Origin: JAVKLU01 sp031538895 | GTDB taxonomy: Bacteria > Pseudomonadota > Gammaproteobacteria > Burkholderiales > Burkholderiaceae | Assembly (NCBI GenBank): GCA_031538895.1 | Contig: JAVKLU010000029.1 | Span: 1-58,231 of the forward strand | Reading direction: 5' to 3' | DNA: 58,231 nt | Shown: positions 51,342-58,231 of the stretch, in pieces | How positions within the stretch are numbered: position 1 is the stretch's first letter | How the letters are laid out: each line of letters opens with the position of its first letter | Position numbers and translations under genes: made by a program | The notes under the pieces: generated by a model | What the model saw: the letters and a program-made list of their open reading frames with translations, nothing else | Databases searched by the model: none | What the model was told of the DNA's origin: nothing

Positions 51342-52523
51342 ATGAACCATGCAGTTATCGTCGCAGCAACCCGTACCGCAGTTGGAAAATTTGGTGGCGC
51401 TTTAGCAAAAACACCCGCGCCTGAATTGGGTGCTGCCGTGATTCGCGAATTACTCATCCGCGCCAAACTGGCGCCAGATCAAATCAATGAAGTGATCTTG
51501 GGCCAAGTCCTCACCGCAGGCAGTGGACAAAATCCCGCGCGCCAAGCAGTTATCAAATCAGGGCTGGACGTGGCGACGCCCGCATTCACCATCAATAAGG
51601 TATGCGGTTCAGGTTTGAAAAGTGTGATTTTGGCTGCGCAAGCGATTCGTGCGGGCGATGCGGAAATCATGATCGCCGGCGGAATGGAAAATATGAGCGC
51701 CTCGCCGCACGTGTTACCAAACTCGCGTGACGGTCAACGTATGGGCGATTGGAAAATGCTTGACAGCATGATCATCGATGGTTTGTGGGATGTTTACAAC
51801 CAATATCACATGGGCATTACGGCTGAAAACGTCGCTAAAAAACACGGTATCACGCGCGCTCAACAAGACGAATTAGCGGTCGTTTCACAAAACAAGGCTG
51901 AAGCCGCACAAAAATCGGGCAAGTTTGTCGATGAAATCGTGCCTGTCATGTTGGCTCAACGAAAAGGCGATCCAATTGCTTTTGCACAGGACGAATACAT
52001 TAAGGCGGGAACTACTTTGGACAGCATTAGTGGTTTGAAACCGGCGTTTACTAAAGACGGCAGTGTCACTGCTGCTAATGCTTCAGGTATTAACGATGGC
52101 GCCGCCGCTGTCGTGGTGATGTCTGAAGCGCGCGCGCAGGCTTTAGGTTTAACTCCCTTAGCACGTATCGTGGCTTCGGGGATTGGCGGGCTTGACCCTG
52201 CGTATATGGGAATGGGGCCGGTACCGGCCAGTCAACAATGTTTGGCCCGTACGGGTTGGACAGTTGCTGACTTAGATTTAATGGAAATTAACGAAGCCTT
52301 TGCCGCGCAAGCCCTAGCCGTACATCAACAAATGGGTTGGGACATGAGCAAAATTAACGTCAACGGTGGCGCCATTGCCATTGGCCACCCGATCGGTGCG
52401 TCAGGCTGTCGTATCCTCGTCACCTTGTTGCACGAAATGAAAAAACGTAATGCGAAAAAAGGCCTTGCGTCCTTATGTATCGGCGGTGGAATGGGTGTTG
52501 CTTTGGCACTCGAGCGATATTAA
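51342..52523 (+). CDS. phaA: Acetyl-CoA acetyltransferase (beta-ketothiolase)
   Basis: Condenses two acetyl-CoA to acetoacetyl-CoA, the first step of PHB synthesis. The acyl-cysteine lies in INKVCGSGLKSVILA, the histidine in GGAIAIGHPIGASGCR, and the second cysteine in LASLCIGGGMGVAL. The 393-residue length is exact for the family. AAAGGAGAACGAC gives a strong ribosome site. The reductase phaB is not in the window. Confidence 0.95.
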   Translation: MNHAVIVAATRTAVGKFGGALAKTPAPELGAAVIRELLIRAKLAPDQINEVILGQVLTAGSGQNPARQAVIKSGLDVATPAFTINKVCGSGLKSVILAAQAIRAGDAEIMIAGGMENMSASPHVLPNSRDGQRMGDWKMLDSMIIDGLWDVYNQYHMGITAENVAKKHGITRAQQDELAVVSQNKAEAAQKSGKFVDEIVPVMLAQRKGDPIAFAQDEYIKAGTTLDSISGLKPAFTKDGSVTAANASGINDGAAAVVVMSEARAQALGLTPLARIVASGIGGLDPAYMGMGPVPASQQCLARTGWTVADLDLMEINEAFAAQALAVHQQMGWDMSKINVNGGAIAIGHPIGASGCRILVTLLHEMKKRNAKKGLASLCIGGGMGVALALERY

Positions 52524-52691
52524 AACTGATTAGGCATGGTCTTATCAGATTTTCTTTTTGCCGTGTTCCAAGTCATTTTTCATTTTGGCTTTAATGTTGG
52601 TTTTAATGTTGGTTTGAAGTACGACAAAAATATCAGAGCTCGCTTTTTTTCATCCATGTCCGTGGGTGAAAAAGAGAGCAGAAAGTCAGCA

Positions 52692-52728
52692 AAACAAAAT
52701 AAACGAAACAAAATAAACGAAACAAAAT
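52692..52728 (+). repeat. 14-bp tandem repeat
   Basis: AAACAAAATAAACG occurs twice, then AAACAAAAT, directly upstream of the alginate-lyase-like gene. It lies within 215 bases that otherwise show nothing but an earlier 12-base repeat (TTTTAATGTTGG near 52590-52615). Confidence 0.88.
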
Positions 52729-52738
52729 AGGCAAATTT

Positions 52739-53812
52739 ATGAACATAAAATTGATTCCCTTACTCCTCACCAGCCTATGTCTGTCCTATTTTGGCGTGCT
52801 TCCCGCACATAGTCAGCCCGCCGATCAAGAAGGCGTTCAAAAACTTCTTTTTTTGCCGATGACACAGGTGGCGCTCTTGCGACAACATCCCGAAAAATGG
52901 CGTAATTTGCACGATCGTTGCGACAAAGAACTATCGATCAGCGCCAACCCCGTTCAAGACTACTCATCCCAAACACATTACACCGCAACCGGCGCAAAAA
53001 ACAATAACAATGCCTACCGTAATTTGGCCAACGATGTTTGGGTAACTTACCGATCCGCGCTGTGCTTTGTGTTGAGCCAAGACCAGCGTTACGCACAACA
53101 CGCCAAACAAATGCTTTCTGCCTGGAGTCGCACATTAAAGACGGTGTCTAAAGGACAAGGATATGACGACATCAGCGCTAACATGCCGGCATTCATTCTG
53201 GCCGCCAGTTGGGTGCGCGATACGGGTGATTGGGACGAGTCGAGTTTTCAAACTTTTTTGCGTAAAGTCCTTGCCCCCGCGAGTACGTCCGACAAACCAA
53301 ACAACCACGGTAATTGGGGTGTGTTGCTCGATGGCAGCATCGCAGCCTATCTTCGCGATGAACCTCTTTTGCGACGCGCAGAGCGGCGCTGGATAAGCTT
53401 GTTGGCGTCGCAGATTGCGGCCGACGCGACTTTGCCACTGGAGATTTGTCGCAGCGCGACCAGTAATTGGTGCGGGGGTAGCGATAAAGGTATCAAGGGC
53501 TTGGCGTACTCACATTACGCTTTGATGCCCACTAGCATGGCCGCGCAAATTCTGTGGACGTCCGGACGCGACGTGTATGCCTCCGCTTCAGGCAAAAAAT
53601 TAGGACAGGCTTTTGCGAAAGTCGCGGCGTGGACGCTGCATCCAGAAACCTTTCCCTATTACTCCAGTAATCAAGGCCAGCTTGTAGACACCCGTAATGC
53701 GGCCTATTTTGCCTTGCTACAAAAGCATTACCCGAATGATGATGCCGCACAAGTATTGCGCGACAAATTGGGTGCAAATAATTTCGAGTTCTCGCTCTTG
53801 TTCGGTTCTTGA
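52739..53812 (+). CDS. Secreted alginate-lyase-like protein
   Basis: A 357-residue protein with a signal peptide ending at AHS/QP. The all-helical body matches the alginate lyase (PL5-type toroid) fold: DVWVTYRSALCFVLSQDQRYAQHAKQMLSAW, then DKPNNHGNWGVLLDGSIAAYL with the conserved Asn-His pair, then a C-terminal PYYSSNQGQL. The periplasmic enzyme would cleave a uronate polysaccharide; no alginate synthesis genes are visible, so the real substrate is open. It has an AAATTT-rich leader without a clear ribosome site. The second cassette cluster starts about 150 bp downstream. Confidence 0.7.
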   Translation: MNIKLIPLLLTSLCLSYFGVLPAHSQPADQEGVQKLLFLPMTQVALLRQHPEKWRNLHDRCDKELSISANPVQDYSSQTHYTATGAKNNNNAYRNLANDVWVTYRSALCFVLSQDQRYAQHAKQMLSAWSRTLKTVSKGQGYDDISANMPAFILAASWVRDTGDWDESSFQTFLRKVLAPASTSDKPNNHGNWGVLLDGSIAAYLRDEPLLRRAERRWISLLASQIAADATLPLEICRSATSNWCGGSDKGIKGLAYSHYALMPTSMAAQILWTSGRDVYASASGKKLGQAFAKVAAWTLHPETFPYYSSNQGQLVDTRNAAYFALLQKHYPNDDAAQVLRDKLGANNFEFSLLFGS

Positions 53813-53960
53813 TCGTGCCGCAATTTAGGGGGCGGGCGGGAGGAGACCTCTGCCACAGAAGCGCTTATCATAGACAGCGTAAACGCCTTTTTTGATTTGG
53901 AATAAAAAGCCTCGCTACCAAATTACATGAGGATATTGCAGTTGGTTTTTATTTTTAACA

Positions 53961-53991
53961 TGGCATTTTTGCCATATACATTACGTTGGGT
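53961..53991 (+). promoter_or_regulatory. attI-like site of the second cassette cluster
   Basis: TGGCATTTTTGCCA forms a small palindrome, followed by GCCATATACATTACGTTGGG (53971-53990), and the GTTGGGT core fits GTTRRRY. The 20 bases match the attI-like site at 23572-23591 in all but one position. No integrase remnant is seen beside it. Confidence 0.6.
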
Positions 53992-54023
53992 TTTACAGTC
54001 GCATTTTAATTAAGGAGAAAAAT

Positions 54024-54464
54024 ATGAGTGAAAGCAACATTGTCGAAACAACCGATAGCTGGTCATTTGGGAAAGTACTAAAATATGCTCTGTTACCAAA
54101 GCCAAAGGGCTCACCTAAAGCAGGAAAAAAAGAAATTGTTTTACGGTTAGTGATGGCTGTTTTCTTTGGGGTTATTGCACTGCAATTGTTCTTTGGTGGC
54201 AAATTCCTTCCAAGCTGCGACCGTTCTGAAACGACAAAACTTGTTGGACAGATCATTAACGATCTACTCTTGGTTAAGGCGGCAAACGTGCAGTTTGTCT
54301 CGTTAAAAAATATCGCAGAGCAAGGACATAACAAAGAGGCGGATATTCGTGCTTGTTCAGCCACGCTAATTACGACTGCTGGTGAAGACAATCTTCAGTA
54401 CTCAGTAAAATGGCAAAACAAAAAAGACGGCACTTTCTATGTGGAAGCGCAGATTGTTAATTAA
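54024..54464 (+). CDS. Hypothetical single-span membrane protein (cassette gene)
   Basis: 146 residues, not recognised. A basic cytosolic start is followed by one membrane helix (LVMAVFFGVIALQLFFGG, about residues 43-60), then a periplasmic-looking domain with two cysteines (LPSCDRSE and IRACSATL). AAGGAG precedes the ATG. It lies between an attI-like site and an attC, so it is a cassette gene in the usual orientation. Its composition is more AT-rich than the flanking core genes. Confidence 0.7.
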   Translation: MSESNIVETTDSWSFGKVLKYALLPKPKGSPKAGKKEIVLRLVMAVFFGVIALQLFFGGKFLPSCDRSETTKLVGQIINDLLLVKAANVQFVSLKNIAEQGHNKEADIRACSATLITTAGEDNLQYSVKWQNKKDGTFYVEAQIVN

Positions 54465-54465
54465 A

Positions 54466-54512
54466 ACCTAACCCGGCGCTTAACGCGGCGCTGCGCAAGC
54501 TTTACGTTAGAG
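54466..54512 (+). repeat. attC recombination site (47 bp)
   Basis: Starts ACCTAAC (perfect RYYYAAC) and ends GTTAGAG (one mismatch). The inner sequence CCGGCGCTTAACGCGGCGC is GC-rich and partly palindromic; the site is short, with a weak L' arm. It lies two bases after the stop of the 146-residue gene. Confidence 0.7.
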
Positions 54513-54526
54513 ATAAAGGAATAAAT

Positions 54527-54898
54527 ATGAATTATTGGGTTGTAGGTGCATCTTGGGGAGGAGTAGAACACCAAGATAAAATATTTGTTGAGGCAGGCTA
54601 TTGGATGCTTGGCTGGGATAAAAAAGACCAACCAGACCAATATGAAAAAGCATCGCAAATGAAATCTGGAGACAGAATCGCCATAAAAAGAATGAAAGGG
54701 CAAGGACAAACAGGAATTCGCATCTTTCATATTGGCGTTATTAAAGGTGTAGTTTTGGACGTAGACAAAATCATATGTACTGTAAATTGGGTTGCCACCG
54801 ATATGAAACGAAACATCGAAGAAAGTCGAGGTTGTTTTGCTTCTATTCATGGTCCTTTTGTAAATGATGCATGGGTTCAAGAGGTTTTCTGTATTTAA
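54527..54898 (+). CDS. Hypothetical protein, possibly PUA/EVE-like (cassette gene)
   Basis: 123 residues starting MNYWVVGASWGGVEHQD, then YWMLGWDKKDQPD, KSGDRIAIKRMKGQGQTGIR and IFHIGVIKG. The alternation of Trp/Gly-rich strands with a GDRIAIKRM segment recalls small PUA-like (EVE/YTH-type) beta barrels, which bind modified bases. This is a visual impression, not a search result. AAAGGA precedes the ATG. It lies between two attC sites, as a complete cassette. Confidence 0.65.
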   Translation: MNYWVVGASWGGVEHQDKIFVEAGYWMLGWDKKDQPDQYEKASQMKSGDRIAIKRMKGQGQTGIRIFHIGVIKGVVLDVDKIICTVNWVATDMKRNIEESRGCFASIHGPFVNDAWVQEVFCI

Positions 54899-54901
54899 AA
54901 T

Positions 54902-54969
54902 ACCTAACCCATCGTTCAAGCGTCCTGCCACAGTTTGGCGCGGCAAGTCCCTTAACTCAAGCCTTAGGC
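54902..54969 (+). repeat. attC recombination site (68 bp) with altered core
   Basis: Starts ACCTAAC. The L boxes CGTTCAAGC and CTTAACTCAAGC match those of classical 59-base elements. The final core reads CTTAGGC instead of GTTAGGC, so the first base of the cleavage triplet is changed. The centre CTGCC...GGCGCGGCA gives partial pairing. It lies just after the 123-residue gene. Confidence 0.78.
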
Positions 54970-55000
54970 GGCACATTCACCACCTTTTGTCATCACCACA

Positions 55001-55489
55001 ATGAATACAGAGACGCCGCGCACTTTGCCAGCGCTTGACGCGCCGCCGCGTACGAAGTCATCCAACTACCCCGAGCCCTTTAGGTCAATGATGGCCGGAA
55101 GGGTCAAGTGACCGCTTGGCGACTTGTTTGGACTATCGAACTTTGGCGTAAACATCACCGTCGTTCCACCGGGCTCGGTCTCCGCGTTGCGCCACGCCCA
55201 CTCGAAACAAGATGAGTTCGTATACATCATCTCCGGTTCGCTGACACTGCACACGAACGAAGGAACAACAACGATGTCGGCGGGCATGTGTGCTGGCTTC
55301 AAGGCAGGAGATGGCAACGCGCACTGCCTGTCAAACACAGCAAGCGAAGCCGCCGTGTACCTAGAAGTTGGTGACCGAACGCCTGAAGATTCGGTGACGT
55401 ATCCGGATGATGACTTGGTTGCCAAGCTCACCCAAGGCGGCTGGGTCTTCGAGCACAAGGATGGCACACCGTACGTGAGTGCGGCTTAA
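55001..55489 (+). pseudogene. Cupin-domain gene with premature TGA
   Basis: From ATG 55001 the frame reads NYPEPFRSMMAGRVK, meets TGA at 55109-55111 (codon 37), then continues in the same frame with PLGDLFGLSNFGVN, SALRHAHSKQDEFVYIISG, a clear cupin motif 1 (RHxHxxxxE-like, with Glu), and LEVGDRTPED. Related cupins have an arginine where the TGA stands (KRxLGD), so CGA to TGA is the simplest explanation. Restart at TTG 55124 would give 121 residues including the barrel but without the N-terminal arm. It follows an attC and is more GC-rich than its neighbours. No attC was found behind it. Confidence 0.75.
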
Positions 55490-55867
55490 TCACTCGCTCA
55501 AAATGCAGGGCGTTTGAAGTGATGAGCCGTGCGGGTGTTTAGTAGTTTGGCGAGACTCATGACGCTGTTGGTAAAAATCAGGGATTACCGTAGAATTAGG
55601 CCCATTAGCTTGCATAAAGTGCCTAGCATCATTTTTTATGACAGTGCAATAACGAGACTCAGATAGCGAGACTCAGATAGCGAGACTCAGATAGCGAGAC
55701 TCAGTCAAAGCTCATAAAAATTTATTTCAACCGAACTATTGGTAAAAGCCGCAACATCGCAATTGACTCAATCTCGCGAGTTGCCTTAATTTAGGGTTTG
55801 TAGAAGAATGGCAGAAGGAGGTGAATCCACTTCGCCATTTCTGTGTTTCTTGGTGTCAATTTTTTGA
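55490..55867. other. Gene-free region with a 14-bp tandem repeat
   Basis: The 378 bases between the cupin remnant and scpB hold no gene. At 55654-55704 the unit GAGACTCAGATAGC is repeated three times plus nine bases. The scpB promoter must lie here, but no motif stands out. A possible ribosome site (AGAAGGAGGTG) at 55813-55823 lies too far, about 45 bases, from the chosen scpB start. Confidence 0.7.
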
Positions 55868-56434
55868 ATGAATTTAGAAACGGTTAAAAAAATTCTTGAG
55901 ACAGCTTTGCTGGTTGCTCCCTTGCCTTTGAGCTTGGCGCAGTTGCACACTTTGTTTTCTAACAACTCGAATCTTGAAGTGAACGAAACATATTTGCGTC
56001 ACTTGTTGGATGAAATTGCGACAGACTGGCAAGATCGCGGCTTAGAGTTACTTGAGGTATCCAGTGGTTGGCGTTTTCAAAGTCGACCTGAAATGCGCGT
56101 TTTTTTAGACCGTTTACTGCCTGAAAAATTACAAAAATACTCGCGTGCGACGATGGAGACTCTCGCCATCATCGCGTATCGACAACCGGTGACTCGTGCT
56201 GATATTGAAGCTATTCGCGGCGTTGGGGTGAGCAGCAATTTAATTAAACAATTGGAAGAGCGGGGGTGGATTGAAGTTATCGGACATCGCGATGTTCTAG
56301 GACGTCCCGCACTGTACGCCACTACCGCACAATTTTTAGATGATTTAGGTTTGCAATCGTTATCTCAACTACCCTCGAGTTCACCTATCGAAGAATCCTT
56401 GAACCTCCCTCTTGACATGACTACTTCTCCATGA
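55868..56434 (+). CDS. scpB: Segregation and condensation protein B
   Basis: ScpB joins ScpA and SMC in chromosome condensation. Two winged-helix domains are visible: LETVKKILETALLVAPLPLS at the start and SRATMETLAIIAYRQPVTRADIEAIRGVGVSSNLIKQLEERGWIEV-type segment, then GRPALYATTAQFLDDLGL. The 188-residue length fits. scpA is not upstream here. The stop overlaps the rluB start by four bases (ATGA). Confidence 0.92.
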   Translation: MNLETVKKILETALLVAPLPLSLAQLHTLFSNNSNLEVNETYLRHLLDEIATDWQDRGLELLEVSSGWRFQSRPEMRVFLDRLLPEKLQKYSRATMETLAIIAYRQPVTRADIEAIRGVGVSSNLIKQLEERGWIEVIGHRDVLGRPALYATTAQFLDDLGLQSLSQLPSSSPIEESLNLPLDMTTSP

Positions 56435-58038
56435 CTACTCAGAAACCTGGCGGCGATAAATCTCGCCTACGCCGTACCCATCTTGGTTTACGTCGCAATA
56501 GCGATACCCGCACCGAACTCAAAACACAGGGCGCTGCAGAACATAATGGTGCAGCAGGGGTGGCTTTGGATGTGACGCCAGCGCGTCGCCCTTCGCGTGC
56601 GCGAGCACCGTTTGGATTGCATTCCAAATCGCCGTTGAATCGCGATGGCAGTGATCGAGAAGCTCAGCAACGCAATGCGTATTCCGACTCTCCCAACTAT
56701 TCGAAACCCTCTGCTCGTGCACCACATCTCACACGCAATCTTGAAGAAGGCCAAAGCTCAGAGAGCGCTGTTGGAGAAATGATGAATGTTCGTAGCGAAC
56801 GTTCTGTGCATCCATCCCGTGGCACTGGTGGTACTGGTGGCAATAAACGCCCTTTGCGTAGCCCCGCACGCGTCGTGCCGCAACATGTTCAAAAAGTTTT
56901 GAACGCGGACGAAGAAACGCCAAAATTGCATAAAATTTTGGCCGAAATTGGTTTAGGTTCACGCCGCGAAATGGAAGAGTTAATCATCGCCGGACGTATT
57001 ACCGTCAACATGGAGCCTGCCCATATTGGGCAACGCGTTGGGCCGCATGAGCAGGTTCGGATCAATGGTGAATTGATTAAACGAAAACTGGTCGCGCCGC
57101 CAATCCGCGTTTTGATTTATCACAAACCCATGGGTGAATTAGTCAGTCATAACGATCCTGAAGGTCGGCCTTTAGTATTTGCGCATTTGCCCTCGATCAG
57201 CAATGGTAAATGGGTCGCAATTGGCCGCTTGGATTTCAATACCGAAGGTTTATTGCTCTTTACTAATTCAGGCACACTGGCCAATCAAATGATGCACCCG
57301 CGTTATGAAGTTGAGCGTGAATATCATGTGCGTGTTTTGGGTGCGATTGAACGCGAAACTGAACAGCAATTGATGGATGGTATTGCTTTAGAGGATGGCC
57401 CTGCACAGTTTCAAAGTTTGAAGAAAAGCGTTGATCACGATGGCAATGGTGCGAATCATTGGTATGAAGTGGTGCTCAAAGAGGGACGTAATCGCGAAGT
57501 GCGACGCATGTTTGAAGCGGTCGGTGTGACCGTCAACCGCTTGGTTCGCGTGCGTTATGGCAATATGATTTTGCCGCGCAATTTACGACGTGGTGAATGG
57601 CGTGAACTTGATCCGACACAACTTAATGATTTGACTGACAGTGTAGGGATGGCGGCTACGACGTCTGAGCGTGGCGGTGGCGCAAAATCAGGTTCAACGC
57701 GTTCATCACGTTCAACACACCCAACACGTTCAGCGACTGTTAAATTGAAGGCACACAGTCGCACCGCTAATGCAATGAATCATGCCATGACCAATTCATC
57801 AGCACGTCCACCACGATCGTTTTCAGGAAACTCAACCCGACACTCGATACATGGAGCTGCTGGAGGTGTTACGACAAAACCTCATCACGGTTCTGGTACG
57901 GGTGTCCCACGAACACCCAGCGCACGTTCATCTACGCGTTCACCAGCCCGATCAGAAAGCGGTCCACGGGGCAGTCGTCAACCAGATCCCTTACAAACTT
58001 CAGTGAGTTTTTTAGCCAAACGCGGTCGTTTGCGTTGA
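56431..58038 (+). CDS. rluB: 23S rRNA pseudouridine(2605) synthase RluB with long tails
   Basis: RluB makes pseudouridine 2605 in 23S rRNA. The S4 domain (LHKILAEIGLGSRREMEELI) begins near residue 165, and the RsuA-type catalytic motif GRLDFNTEGLLLFTNSG with the aspartate lies near residue 267. KEGRNREVRRMFEAVG is conserved. On either side are long, low-complexity, Arg/Ser/Thr-rich tails: about 160 residues before the S4 domain and 140 after the core. Such tails are common in betaproteobacterial RluB, but these are long. It is co-translated with scpB. Confidence 0.92.
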   Translation: MTTQKPGGDKSRLRRTHLGLRRNSDTRTELKTQGAAEHNGAAGVALDVTPARRPSRARAPFGLHSKSPLNRDGSDREAQQRNAYSDSPNYSKPSARAPHLTRNLEEGQSSESAVGEMMNVRSERSVHPSRGTGGTGGNKRPLRSPARVVPQHVQKVLNADEETPKLHKILAEIGLGSRREMEELIIAGRITVNMEPAHIGQRVGPHEQVRINGELIKRKLVAPPIRVLIYHKPMGELVSHNDPEGRPLVFAHLPSISNGKWVAIGRLDFNTEGLLLFTNSGTLANQMMHPRYEVEREYHVRVLGAIERETEQQLMDGIALEDGPAQFQSLKKSVDHDGNGANHWYEVVLKEGRNREVRRMFEAVGVTVNRLVRVRYGNMILPRNLRRGEWRELDPTQLNDLTDSVGMAATTSERGGGAKSGSTRSSRSTHPTRSATVKLKAHSRTANAMNHAMTNSSARPPRSFSGNSTRHSIHGAAGGVTTKPHHGSGTGVPRTPSARSSTRSPARSESGPRGSRQPDPLQTSVSFLAKRGRLR

Positions 58039-58094
58039 TATTTAAAGTATTGAGGTGATGAAAATAGAAGTCAAAATTTTGATTTCTATTTTTA

Positions 58095-58231
58095 GGGCAC
58101 TTCTATCAATTCATTTTTGCGGCGAATTGCTTTGTTGCGCAGTACGCGAAATCCTCACGTACTGTATGTACGCTCCGGTTTCTGTGTGCTGTGCGCCTCG
58201 CACTTCATCCGCACATTCTGTATTTATAGAA
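58095..58231 (-). repeat. 143-bp element with terminal inverted repeats, copy 4 (cut by window end)
   Basis: The same element as at 11323, 14013 and 18613, in reverse orientation. It starts GGGCACTTCTATCAATTC here and reaches ATTTATAGAA at the edge; the last six bases are outside the window. The interior has ACATACAG, like copy 1. It lies 57 bp after rluB. Confidence 0.9.

Noticed and set aside
52536..52730. Possible 64-residue protein upstream of the alginate-lyase-like gene
   Set aside because: Its sequence is made from two tandem repeats (FNVGFNVG and KQNKRNKINETK), with no ribosome site or domain.
55654..55704. CRISPR-like array of short repeats
   Set aside because: The 14-base units follow each other directly with no spacers, and no cas gene is present. 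It is a plain tandem repeat.

Overview
The window is a chromosomal segment of a betaproteobacterium, most likely order Burkholderiales. Supporting signs are the gene strings leuS-lptE-holA, dapA-bamC and scpB-rluB, a MetH that lacks its homocysteine-binding module, a class I PHA synthase with its thiolase, a SWIB-domain protein and a ypjD-like gene divergent from ffh. Base composition looks mid-40s percent GC by eye, low for the order. No genus is claimed.

Layout. 1-10 kb: the end of a TolC-like gene, a BioC-like methyltransferase with a damaged SAM motif, a PBP7-type endopeptidase, pepP-bamC-dapA on the minus strand, then a plus-strand run of three lipoproteins (COG3014-like, LPP20-like, LpoB-like) followed by folP and dgkA. 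10-21 kb: ispB, hupB, a TPR/glycosyltransferase-like gene, holA-lptE-leuS and prpE, punctuated by three copies of a 143-bp element with terminal inverted repeats; a fourth copy runs off the right edge. 20.9-23.95 kb: a decayed chromosomal integron. It has an N-terminal intI remnant on plus, an attI-like site, and an array on minus of cassette genes and gene fragments with attC sites. 24-34.6 kb: ampG-like permease, TonB-like protein, M48 protease, class III aminotransferase, ypjD-like/ffh, SWIB protein, galU, hydrolase, yaaA. 34.6-40.7 kb: phnDCEE transporter, nagA-nagK, and a truncated second phnD. 40.9-43.1 kb: an unrecognised two-gene module of a membrane protein with an HNH-like motif and a coiled-coil tail-anchored protein. 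43.2-53.8 kb: metH (C-terminal modules), hemW-like, nagZ, phaC, phaA, alginate-lyase-like gene. 53.95-55.5 kb: a second cassette cluster on plus, starting at a sequence that matches the attI-like site of the first, and ending in a cupin gene with a premature stop. 55.9 kb to end: scpB-rluB.

Themes. Envelope and peptidoglycan biology recurs (bamC, lptE, PBP7, LpoB-like, dapA, ispB, dgkA, ampG, nagZ, nagA, nagK). Carbon storage is represented by phaC-phaA, and propionate activation by prpE. The least ordinary parts are the two cassette clusters that share an attI-like end in inverted orientation about 30 kb apart, the 143-bp repeat family, the HNH-like membrane module, and many 12-15 bp tandem duplications in intergenic DNA and in secretion-signal or linker codons. 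No tRNA, rRNA, CRISPR array or intact transposase was seen.
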